A stretch of DNA of 64,000 bases from Chionis minor (lineage: Eukaryota > Chordata > Aves > Charadriiformes > Chionididae), in the NCBI GenBank assembly GCA_013398295.1, contig VZSF01008950.1, forward strand, positions 62,001-126,000, given 5' to 3'. This document shows positions 48,301-58,705 of this stretch, one piece after another. The notes beneath the pieces are model-generated. The model was not told the DNA's origin. It searched no databases and was given only the letters and a program-made list of their open reading frames with translations. Position 1 is the stretch's first letter, and every line of letters starts with the position of its first letter. The position numbers and the translations under genes were made by a program.

Positions 48301-50059
48301 AAGGACGACTGGGGGTCACACTTACAAGACTGGGTCTTTTCCCTCGGAAAGCAGCAGCACTGAAAGGGCCTTAGGCAATTGTGGAAACAACACGAGCTGA
48401 GCATAAGCTCCCAGGACAAAAGGGGGCTTAGCTGGCAAACAGTCTTACGGGCTTTAGCAAAGGGGTGGTGAATAGAGGGGAAGCAGCCGATCTCCGAGCA
48501 AGGCGGGAGCAGGTCCATCCGATACGGGCACGACTCTGTCGTCTGCGCTTCAACGCAGCTGCTGACAGCGTGGAGGAAATGCATGAGATGGGCACAGGCA
48601 CCATTCAAGGTCCAGAAAAGCTGCCTGCGAGCAAAAGGCAGCAGTGGCTTTGGGTGGTCAGGGGGATACTCAAGGTGCAGCTTGACCTGCACACCTGCAA
48701 GGAGGTTTCTGAGAGCAGACGGGTTTTAGCTCTGCAGAGACCGGATGGTGAAATGCAGCAGGCGCACACTCTGTAGCAAGGGAATCAATAAAATATGGGA
48801 ACTAGTGACTTGGGGACCTGGTTGTTCACCGCTTCTCTGGACTCAGTGCTGGCCATCTCTCTTTCAAAGCCCCATTCTGGGTTTGGCCCTGGATCTGAGC
48901 TGCTTCTTCAGCAAGTTCCTGGCAGAAGAGGAGGCCAGAAGATCAGGTCTGTCCCTCCGTGCAATGCCATCCACCTTGAGCTGCTCGGGGGGGTGAGAAA
49001 GCTCAGGAGAGTGTGCAAGGCACATTCATTTTTTTTGGACAGAGCCTTAGATAAAGAGCAGGGCCAGGATTAACGCAGCTGCTGTCCCCAGGCCAACTGC
49101 TCTACAAGCTCGTCTGCTGGAGCAGAGCGCTCCAACCTGCCCACCTTTGTCTGGCAGCTGCTCCAGAGGCTTGTCCCTCCCTGAATACGTGCCCCCCCCC
49201 GGCCCAGCCTGTTTGCGTGTCTTCTCCAGCGCCTGCTTTTCAGCAGAGCGTGTTTCTGACGGCTGGTTTTGGGTGTCTGGAAGCCCTCCTGGTATGGCAG
49301 GGGCTGGGGCTGGTATTCTGAACCTGCGGCCATCTCCCTGACACTGTTATCGACCCAGCGTGGCCTCAGATTTCGCAGGGGCCAATGCTGTCCATCAGGG
49401 ATGGCGAGGGAAGAAATCCTCAGGGCGGCAGCACCGCCAGTGCTCGAGGGACATCCGTCCTCCAGGGCATCCTTCCTCACCCCCATGGCGCCCCCAGCCC
49501 TGCCGGGGCTGAGCCACTGCATTGCCACACTTGAGCTCTGCCAGAGGCTCTGTGAGGACCACGCCAGTCTGCTCCCATCATCTCCCCATGTGCATCTTCT
49601 GCCCTGACCCACAGCCTGCTCCAGCCGCGTCAGTGTACAGAACCACTCCAGCAGCACGGCGTTGCCTCTGCATCCCAGCCTTGGGCTCAGACGTGAGCAA
49701 AATGGGTCTTTGGGAAAGAGATGCTAAGAAAAGCCCGAGGAACATCAGAATGCAACTGCTGGGGTGGGGGGACAAACTGAAATGAAGCTCACTTATCCCA
49801 TCCTACCCCTTCACAGCCTGTAGGACAGTATGATGCAGCACAAATCACAGAAATTGAAATCCGTGTCCCAGCTGGGCTTCAGATACCTCCCATCCACTGA
49901 CAGACAGTGGATTTGGGATGAATCTGTCCCCCATGGCTTTACCTGCTTGCTCTTCAGAGCCTTTAATGCACTTGGCCTTCACAAACGCTGCATGGCAGGG
50001 AGTGCCACCATTTAGTTACACACCATAGAAAAATATTTCATTTAGCTAGATTTAAAACT
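45301..50059. other. single-copy noncoding DNA
   Basis: No recognised gene. 46120-46310 is an AT-rich unique block (TACTTAAATGATTCAG, GCAATTGAGCTTACG, CAAATGCATTTCAAACTG, GTAATTGAATATTTGTGG) with dense homeodomain- and POU-like words. 47040-47070 has a few GATGAG triplet-like units. Minus-strand frames of about 200 codons at 48087-48692 and 49070-49657 have no domain. Confidence 0.4.
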
Positions 50060-50600
50060 GCTAGCATCTCCCCTTTGCAAAGACAGCTTCTCCACCCGTT
50101 CCTAACTGATGAAATGACAGTCTTGCTCAGCCTGTGACAAAATAAGAGCTTTTAGTGATGGAGCTTGTCAGGAGCTTTTGGAAAATCAAGGCCACTTTTA
50201 GAAGAGACTCCCTGATTTGCACACACATTTCTTCCTTCAGCTAACTGCACTGGAGAGACACCACCTCCGCAGCAAGAAGTCGTCTTCACCTCCTTCCAGG
50301 CTAACATGCACATGTCTATTCATTTGGTCTTTCATCATAACATTGATAATTTTCTCAGTGCCGAAGTCAGATTTACTGACCTTTACTTTCCTAGGCCATT
50401 TTTTTCAAAAATTGGCCTCATATTTACCAGCTTCCAGTCTTGTGGGACAGAAATGTAGACAGCAGGACCCACAGAACATCTGGCTTGGCTGCAACCCCGG
50501 TGAGCGCGGCATGCCCCAGTGACTGTTCCTGTCCAGTTTATCAGTTCATTTTGCAGCTTTCCAGCTTGACTCCTGGGCACCAGGCAATTTCTCAGCTCTT
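50060..50600 (-). mobile_element. ancient CR1/L3-type LINE reverse-transcriptase fragment
   Basis: On the minus strand, 50187-50155 reads D-F-P-K-A-P-D-K-L-H-H, a decayed domain A motif (DFSKAFDKL/V.H). Upstream in the element, near 50450-50385, it reads VPQDWKLVNMRPIFEKNG, matching the conserved stretch of CR1/L3-type reverse transcriptases (VP.DWK.ANV.PIFKKG). R-S-V-N-L-T-S, a decayed RPVSLTS, lies in between in a shifted frame. The correct order of three motifs makes chance unlikely. Stops and frame changes show a very old copy, with neither 3' tail nor endonuclease visible. Edges are approximate. Confidence 0.75.
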
Positions 50601-52451
50601 TTTCCTGGGAAGTAAGGCTGCAAATTCCAGAGACAGGCAGGGGTTTCCCACACACCTGTGCTCACCTCTTCTGGCAGTGGGCATAGGGCATCTTGCCCAG
50701 CCTGCAGGAGTCGTGCATCCCTTCTGGGATGCCGAATACCCACTTCTTTGGGGAGGGAGCTCCAGCTCCTCCTTGGATCTGCTCTGGGACCAGGTGCCGT
50801 TCCCCTAGGGCAGGGGCTGGGTCCCTGCTTAGTCTCAGGGAGCAGGATAAACCTCAGCAAAAAAAATGAGTATTTTCCAGGTGCAGATTTCAGCATTTCC
50901 CTGCTAGTGACTCCAGAGGCAGCGTGCGCTTTGCATTCATGCACCCTGCTTACCCCATCCCACCACGCAACCCCCAGCTTTTCACATCTCTGCTGGTTGC
51001 CATATGACAGGATAGTAAGGCAAGAGCGCATCCATGCAACATGCCTGACCTTGCAGACAAGTCTGGATGTGCAAGGTGTGTATGTGACCCACCAGATATA
51101 GATTTTGTACCTGTCACTGATCTGGGCGGGGAGTTATCCAGGTAAAGCCCCTGCTCCCACCTCTCCATGGCTACTACCAGAGCCAAAGCGAGTTTCTCCC
51201 ACACCAGGACCAGCGTTAGCCTGCAGAAAGTCCTTCCTCTTCTTCCCCGCCGGGAGGGGTTTAGCACTGGCCCACCAGCTCCCTGGGAGTAGGGCAGGTG
51301 AAGCCAAATACTTTTGCTAATCCCAGCTCCGAAGAGCTGCTCTCAGGTTACAGACGATGTGAATAGGATCTATGTTCCAGGGTGATCAGACTTCCTGGAA
51401 TTTCTGCAGGACCAGTTATCTGTTCCTGTAACCATCTGCAGCTGAATGTGCTGGTATGGCCCAGGTCCAAAATGCCCCCATCTCTTCAGAGCCCGATCTC
51501 ATGTCTTTGGGTGAAGCACGGCTGGCAGCAGGAAAACTACCCTGCAGCTTCACACGTGGGTCACCCTTATTGAACGGCCCAGAGCACCTCGGAAACCTGA
51601 TCTTTGCAGCCTTCAACGGCCCAGACGAGAAGAGACAAAGAGCCCCTCGGCCACCGGACGTGCCGAGTGTGACTCCCTAACTTAGATCCAACCACAACCT
51701 GACACTGCCCTGGCGGATTCATTTAGGGTTGACTCAGCTCGTCAGCATCACCAGGAGCTTGCAGCACTCCTGAAATGTCCCCGTGCCATCCCTGCCGCTG
51801 GAGGAGTGTCTCAAATGAGGAGGAATCCTCACGTTGCAGCCTGCTCTTCTCCTAGTAGGTGTGACACCTCTTTTTGGATGTCATGGTGTCCCCAAGGCTG
51901 GGCTGATGGTGGGATATTGTCCCTCGCTCAAAGTGAACCGCAGCGAGCAAACAGCTCAGGTCATATGAATCCAGCCAGTGGATTTCTCTCTACGCACCTT
52001 GCAGAAGATGCTGCAGCCTGGCACTGCAGTGCAGATCACACTGTTTTCTCCCCATTGCTACCCGTGTTGGCTTTCTGCAAAGAGCACGTGCCTTAGGACC
52101 TGCAGGCACCACTGCAGGACCTAGGGACCAGGCAGGCTGGCACGTGTACCCTGTCCACAGGCTCTCCTGCTGCCGAGCAGGCACTCCTCAAGCCTCTGAG
52201 TGCCTCCCCACTCCACGGCCATCCAGGTTAGGGCAGCAGAGCCGAGCAGAGATGTGGTCTGCCACCCCGCTGTGCCCGCTGGAGGTCAGCGGATGCAGTT
52301 CTGCTAGCTGAACGGCACTGCTGCATCCACATGAAAAATGCTTCATGTGGCACACGCGTCCAAACTTGGGCCTGACCAGAACAGCAACCCAAGGGCAGGA
52401 GGATGGAGCCGAGCAGCCGCCGTTCAAGGGATGACCTGGTCCCTGCTCCCC
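50601..52451. other. single-copy noncoding DNA
   Basis: No gene is recognised. Overlapping frames on both strands (50546-51031 minus, 50658-51101 plus) are without motif. No repeat family is seen. Confidence 0.4.
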
Positions 52452-52571
52452 ATGCTGAGGGACATGGGTTAGGGGTGGGTTTGGCAGAGGATTATGGTTG
52501 GACTCGATGAGCTTGAAGGTCTCTTCCAACCCAAGTGACTCTATGATTCTATGATTCTATGATTCTATGAT
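52452..52571 (+). mobile_element. CR1 LINE 3' terminus with octamer tail
   Basis: ATGCTGAGGGACATGGGTT, ATTATGGTTGGACTCGATGA, GGTCTCTTCCAACCC and CCAAGTGACTCTATG are the sense-strand end of an avian CR1. They are followed by three clean ATTCTATG octamers after one ACTCTATG. The well-kept tail and low divergence make this one of the youngest elements here. It is 5'-truncated to about 120 bases. It resembles the 31128-31685 element closely (shared GGGACATGGGTTAG segment), so the two are probably from the same or neighbouring subfamilies. Confidence 0.95.
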
Positions 52572-55500
52572 TGCAGTTGCTAACACCGGTACAGCAGGTA
52601 ACACAGCACAGCCCATCCTGATCTAGGAAGGTTTTGTGTGGCTTTTCTGCCATCAGTCACTTCCCTGAGGCCCCGGTACTATTTCACTTGCAGATGCCCT
52701 TATTTCATTCCCTGCCCAGCTCATAGCTGGCCCTTCAAACTGTTGTAGTTCCCTCCCCTACTGGGGTCTCAGCTTGCCCATGAATTTGCCCTTTCCAGCC
52801 TGAGACACCAGAGGCAGAAAAAGCCGCCAGGAAACCACAGGGCAAATGTCCTCTTTGTCACATTTCCCACAGCCCTGATGCTGCGCTTCTCCAGCTTTCG
52901 CAGCCATCACATATATGGTGACACCTCCTTGGAGACACCTCTGGCTCATGGATCAGCCTTAGTAGCTGCCATCAAGACAGCCAGCCTGTCCTCTCGTGGC
53001 AAATGCTGCCCAGGGCTTCGCACATTAGTAGACAGCAATTAACCAGGTGAAAAATTTCAGAAAACAGAAAAATCACTTTGATCTATGCTTTCTGCTCCTC
53101 AGCAAAGTGCCTTCCTTGGCAGGCTTTGCAGGGGAGAAAACACTTTTGCGTGGGAGAAGCTGTGTCTGGCAATAGCATCCTCAACAGCATGAGACTTACA
53201 GAGCTGACGGAAGAGCGTCCTTAGCCAGATCACCATCCTGTGAGGGCTCTGCCTGCTGCTCCTGGGGAAAAAAAACCATGGAAAGAGCTGGAAACAGCTC
53301 ATCTGAGCATCCCAAGCAGAAAAGAGGGGATGCAGCTCCACTACCAGTGAAACCCAAATCCTGGTGCCTCTCTAGACCCTCAGCCAGGGGAAGATGGAGA
53401 GTCACGGCATCCGAGCAGGGTTTCTAGGAGAGCTCCATCCTCACTGCTGCAATCCGGCTCCCAGGGAGCAGGCTGTGTCCTGAGGAATGTGGCTCTTGAA
53501 CTGAACTCCAAAGGCTTTTTGCAAGCCTTTCAATCCCAAACACAGAGGCTGAAAAGGGACGAGTGCCCCCGCAGAGGGGCGAGCGGTGGGGTGGGATTAG
53601 AGCCAGCGCTAACGCCCTGCTCTCAGCAGCGGCGTCTGAGCAGCGCCGGGAGAGGTCAGGATTAGGGGAAATCCTTTCAGACCAAAGGGGAGTTAAGCAG
53701 CTCTCTCCTTGCACATACAGAGGGGGCACCCCCGAATCTGTCCCCTGCAAAAGGCCATGCTGGGGGCAGGAGGCAAGGGGCAGCCTTTGTCCCTTTGATT
53801 CAAAGCAGAGGGCAATTAGGTGATGGACTTAGAGCCCAGGGAGCACCGCTCCCCACCTCCGCAGGGATCTCTCCCTCTTTCTCTGCTTTCTTTCATCCTC
53901 CACCCCAGCTCCTAAATCCTTCTGCACTAGGCCTTTAATTGAATTAACCCAGCACCTTTCACTGGGAACAACTTAAGGCAATTTCAATACAGTGTGATTG
54001 CTTTTTACAGCCCCGGACGGGTTTGACAGCGACCACAGGGCTGAGCTTAACACGGGGCGATTTATCCTGGGTGCCTCTTACACCTGAAGGTTCTCTTAAA
54101 AACCCAGCCTCGGGAGCCCTGTGACAGCCTGGAATCACAGTTTTCATGAAAAAAAAAAAAAAACCAAAAACCACAAACCTATTTCTGGACTTCTTGAGAA
54201 GACAGAGCTTGAAAATAGGAATCCCAAAGGAGCAACTCAGAGCCTCCAGCCTCTGCAACTCTGAGGACCTGACAGCTGGTGTTTGCCACACCAAACATCT
54301 CTACAGGTCACTTGGACACAGCCTGGGAGACCACAGCAACCCCTCAAGCTCCAGAAGGGCTCAGCCAGGCCAGCACAGTGGTTAAGGCAGCCCCTTGGGA
54401 GTTGACAAGGTGTCGCTGCTATCCCCATAACCTCCTCCATCCTTTTCCACTCCTGTCATGGTTCTCCAACCCCTGTAGAGATGCAGGCACCAACCACTGC
54501 CAGGTCTTTCCTGCTCACCCAGCTCCTCTTCCTCCCACTTTGATGCAACCACGTAAGATGGTCTGGAAGTGCCTCTGTTAACAGCCCATGTTTTTAAGCG
54601 TTTTTAAGTTTCCAGCAGGATAAGTCCTTCTGGATGGGTCCTTTCAGCCCCCAGGTTGAAAATTCCCCGAGGAGGAATTTCTTTTGCATACATGTGCACA
54701 ACACAAGGTGGGGAGGGAGGCCAACTGCATATCAGTACCTGTCACGTCGGCATGTCCACGTCTGCATGCTGCCCGCCATGCAAGATGTCTAAGCTCCTGT
54801 CTCTTACCCGCCAGGGAGAGACAAATAGAGAGCAAATAGAGATGGATTTCAAACCAGCCAGACCCACACACTGCAACAACACGCAAGACTTCTGTCTTTC
54901 TATTGGCTTGTGATTTCAGGGTATGTTACAGAGGCGTTGAGATAGGTGTGTTAGCGATCCCTCCAGAGACAGCTGGTGAGGAGGTGGCTTAGGAATGAGG
55001 TTGTATGGATGGGTTTGCAAGCAGATCTGGGCTGCCTCAGACCCATCCACTCAAAGACAAGCCTGAGGAGACACCTTCTAAATCACACACAGTCCTACTC
55101 TCACCGATGTGCTGCCCACCAGGGATTTACGGAGCAGTTTTACCAAAGGGAAAGTGGTATCAAACTGGCCTTACACTGCCTCCTCCTCCCCATTTCCCAT
55201 GTTCCTTGTCTGGCAGCATTTAATAATGAATTCACCACAGCCTGGGGTGGGTACAGGGTGCTTAGCCCACGCAAGTGAGCAGCCTTGCTCTCCTCAGACC
55301 CTGATCTTTCCTGTAATTTGGTCAAGGTCAGGAGCCATCCCACTGTCCAGGAATGGCCACATACCTTGCTCTGTGTCTGTCCCAGGACAGCTCTGAGAGG
55401 CCAGGAGCTTGGCAGGGGCAGGGGGACCCATTCCAAAGGGCTCAGGAGAAGCAGTCTGGTCTTTGCATAGAAAATTTTGCCCCTGGTGCTGCTGGCAGCC

Positions 55501-56879
55501 ATCCCACGAGCTGGCTACGTGGAAGCACCAAGGATATTTTTAATAAAAAGAGAGCAAGGAGCAGGTAGACAGAACTGTGTAATTAATCATCCCTTTCACA
55601 GGCTGAAAACATCCCTTTCTTTATCCCAGCCCAGAGCTGTTTGTTATTAAAATCTTTCATCTCTGTTCAGGCTTGGCTGTGTGGTCCTGCGTCCCGCACC
55701 CTCGTCCCTGCGTCCCAGGGGAGAGGGCAGTGCCAGAAGGTGGGTGGCTCTAATAGGATTTGGGAGCATCTGCAAGTCTTATCATAAAGATGCCACAATG
55801 AGAAACGACACGTGGGTCATTTGCACTGAAGGATGGAGAAGTCCCCCCACCCAGTCCTTCCTTTTTTCTTAGTATAACTACGTGAGAGCCAAGAGCAAGG
55901 CAGACCTTAGAGGAAATGGGGAAGACATGGCAGATTTCAAGGGATTTCATTCCCATCCTTTTGAAGGGTTGCGTATCCATATTTCCTCCAAGGCCAAGAT
56001 GCACAGCCCAACATCTGTCCTGCCACCCTGACACCTCACCTCACCTCACCCTCCTCCTCCCAGCACCTCGGCCAATGTAGTGGTGGATCTGGCTGGAGAA
56101 TGAAGGCAAACGGTAGAAACCCTGAAGTGCAGAAGAGGCAGCCAGACATGCTTTCCCATATGGCAAACCAACATTTTCCGGGTGGAAGTATGGCTGATGC
56201 GCCCGAAAAGCCAGTCATGACTGCCTGCCAGACATGCCTGCCATGGTATAAGCTGAAAGGCAGTGAAACAGGCCAGGTTCATTATTGCTATGTTTATCAC
56301 AGGAGGGTTATAAGATCTATAAGGTCTCCATTTTGTATAGAGAAGAGGCATAGTGTCGCTCCCCGTCCCACTGTGCGTGCTCACAGCTGCTGGGGAATGG
56401 TGCGAGGCAGAGCACTGCGTAGGTACAACCTTCTTTCAGTATTAGAGACTGGGAAGATTTGTGTCTCCTGATGCTCCCACAGTACTTTTCCCAATCCCCA
56501 CTGTGCAAAAAAGAATATCTGGGTCTCATTTTGCTAGGTGCTGGAAATGCACTTACGGTCAGCGTAGGGCAAAAAGTATTATTACCTAGAAACTTCTCCA
56601 GAATCCCTCAGGGAACAAATGACAAACTCAGGAACTGAATTAAGCTGTAGGGCACTGCTGTCTAATACCTTAGCTCCAGCTCGTTTTCCCTGTCCTGCTA
56701 TCTTTCATTTCATGCACACCTTGGAATTGCACTGAGTAATTACAGATGTTCTGGGCAAAACAGCAGGTTATGCTCTAGCTGCACAGCTTGCGATTTGCAA
56801 GGCAGCTTGTACACGAGCAAAGGTACCTGGGAAGAAGCAATTTGCAAATCATTTTACACAATGTATTATAGAAATTAAC
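52572..56879. other. single-copy noncoding DNA
   Basis: No gene is recognised. A poly-A tract lies at 54149-54163. 53940-54120 mixes AT-rich and CpG-containing unique sequence and includes TTACACCTGAAGG, which is similar to a T-box half site. 55535-55680 has TTTTTAATAAAAAG and GTAATTAATCATCCC. 56560-56820 is a further AT-rich unique block (GAACTGAATTAAGC, GAGTAATTACAGATG). These are candidates only for conserved noncoding DNA. Confidence 0.4.
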
Positions 56880-57600
56880 AAAAATGTAGGTCAGGTGAGC
56901 CCTCTGGAGGTCCCTTGTCCAACCCCCTGCTCAACAACAGATCTAAATTTGAATTTAGATCTGATTGCTCAAGGCCTTGTCTAATTGACTGTTGAAAATC
57001 TCCAAGGATGGAGAAGTTTTTTGGCCACAGTCTTTCAGGGCCCGTGTTCCAGTACTTGACCACTTCCAGGATGAAGAAATTTTTCCTTATGTCCCGTCAG
57101 AATTTCTCTCGGTGCAACATGTTCCCTTTGCCGCTGTCCTTTCTCTGTGCACCTGAGCTGACTTTTTCTTCTGTACAGTCGCCTTTAGGTAGTGGCACAG
57201 GTAGTTAGATCCCCATCAGGCTCCTCTTCTCCATGTGTCAAACCTGGTTCCTTCCGCTTCTGCTCAGACACCACATCCTCCAGCCCCTCACCACCTCTGT
57301 GGCCCTCAGCTGGACCCACTCCAGTTTGCAGACACCTTTCTTTTGTAGAGGAACCCAAACGGAGGACTTGTCCTCCCAACTTGTCCTTCCCAGCATCCTG
57401 ATGCATGAGGATAATCCATCCCAGGTGTCAGGATCTGCATTTGCCCTGAACCTGGTGAATTTCCTGCCTGCCTCTTGAGCATGTTGACGTTCCTCTGAAC
57501 AGCGTCCCTGGCCTCCAACATATCAACAACTTCCCTCAATTTGGTGTCATTCGCAAAGTTGCTGAGGTTGCATTCCCTCCTCTCATTTAGGTCACAGCAT
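56880..57600 (-). mobile_element. old CR1 LINE, 3' half with degenerate ORF2
   Basis: Read leftward to rightward this is a CR1 in reverse: the 3' region (CCTCTGGAGGTCCCTTGTCC, AACCCCCTGC), the ORF2 C-terminal region (TGTGGCCCTCAGCTGGACCC, GAGGAACCCAAACGGAGGAC), then the end of the reverse transcriptase. At 57557-57540 the minus strand reads F-A-N-D-T-K where CR1 has F-A-D-D-T-K, so the first catalytic Asp of the Y/FxDD motif is replaced by Asn. Just downstream, REVVDMLEARDAVQRNV parallels the conserved stretch after that motif. About 200 bases seem to be missing near 57390. The copy is decayed and immobile. Confidence 0.88.
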
Positions 57601-58350
57601 CCCAGGGTATCTTCATTTTATCCTCCTAAACTGAAAAACTAGATGTTTCCAAAGGAAAAAGGCCTGGGATTTGGAACAGGCATAGTGCTGGTCACTGTGT
57701 TGCCCAGCCATGCCTTTGGAGAGCAGGGATGGGATGGTTTCAGAGAGCAGTGGGACCAGCCCACCCTCCACCAACACAAACCATGGGATGAAACTTCTCA
57801 CCAAGTAGGAAGTCCACAAGCCCCTAAAAAAGGGGCAAAGAAAATAAAACCTCCCCCAGGGCTACGACATGGAGCACAAATTGCAGGGAGGGATATGAGA
57901 GGGTGGGATGCTGGGAGAAACTTTTAGCAGGAGAGTAGGGGCAGAAGGGCAGGAGCTTGCTGGCTGATCTTTCAGATCATGGTGACCTCCTCAGCAGGAG
58001 ACGTCATGCACTTCTTGACAGGTCTCAGCTTGGCTGAGGAGCAGAGGTTGTTCAGGGAGTTGGAGAAACTGCTGGCAGCAGCTCCTTTGGCGCACAGCAT
58101 CAAAACAGCTTGAGATGGACAGCCCAGTGTTCTCTGTCCTCTCCTCCTCTACCGGGGGACAAAAGGGGTCCGCAAGGGCAACAAGACCTGGGAGCCAGGA
58201 GGAGAAGCCCTACAAGGTGCGAAGAAGCCCAGAGGGGCGAGTCCATGCCACTGCTCTCCAAGCGCTCCTAGCGCTCCCTGCCCAGGAGCCGGCACCTCAG
58301 GGCTGGAACAGCAGGAACAGCCCCCAGCTGCTGTTTGCAGGGCTGGGGCT
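57601..58350. other. single-copy noncoding DNA
   Basis: No gene or repeat is recognised between the CR1 relic and the minisatellite. Confidence 0.4.
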
Positions 58351-58705
58351 GGTGAAGAAGGCAGGTGAAGGCAGGTGAAGGTGGGTGAAGGCGGATGAAG
58401 GCAGGTGAAGGCGGGTGAAGGTGGGTGAAGGTGGGTGAAGAAGGTGGGTGAAGAAGGCAGGTGAAGGCGGGTGAAGGAGGTTGAAGGTGGGTGANNNNNN
58501 NNNNNNNNNNNNNNNNNNNNNNNNNNNNNNNNNNGGGTGAAGGTGAGTGAAGGTGGGTGAAGGTGAGTGAAGGCGGGTGAAGGTGAGTGAAGGTGGGTGA
58601 AGGCGGGTGAAGGCGGGTGAAGGTGGGTGAAGGCGGGTGAAGGTGAGTGAAGGTGGGTGAAGGTGGGTGAAGGTGGGTGAAGGCGGGTGAAGGCGGGTGA
58701 AGGTG
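58351..58705. repeat. 10-bp minisatellite, GGTGAAGGYG-type units
   Basis: Head-to-tail 10-base units of the form GGTGAAGGNG/GGTGAGTGAA, with G or A variants in two or three positions and occasional 3-base insertions (GAAGAAGG) in the left half. The array is purine-rich on the plus strand and nearly free of pyrimidines except T and occasional C. On the minus strand a 10-base unit gives a 10-residue periodic translation rich in Thr, His, Leu, Pro and Ser, which explains the long open frames there; they are not a gene. Real length is unknown because of the gap inside. Confidence 0.95.
58495..58534. other. 40-N assembly gap inside the minisatellite
   Basis: Forty consecutive N interrupt the array, and both sides continue the same repeat unit. 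The size is likely an estimate, so the array could be shorter or longer than shown. Confidence 0.95.

Noticed and set aside
50383..50655. Minus-strand frame of 90 codons as a host gene
   Set aside because: Its C-terminal end matches the DWK..NV.PIF stretch of CR1/L3-type LINEs and the rest is decayed LINE or chance sequence.
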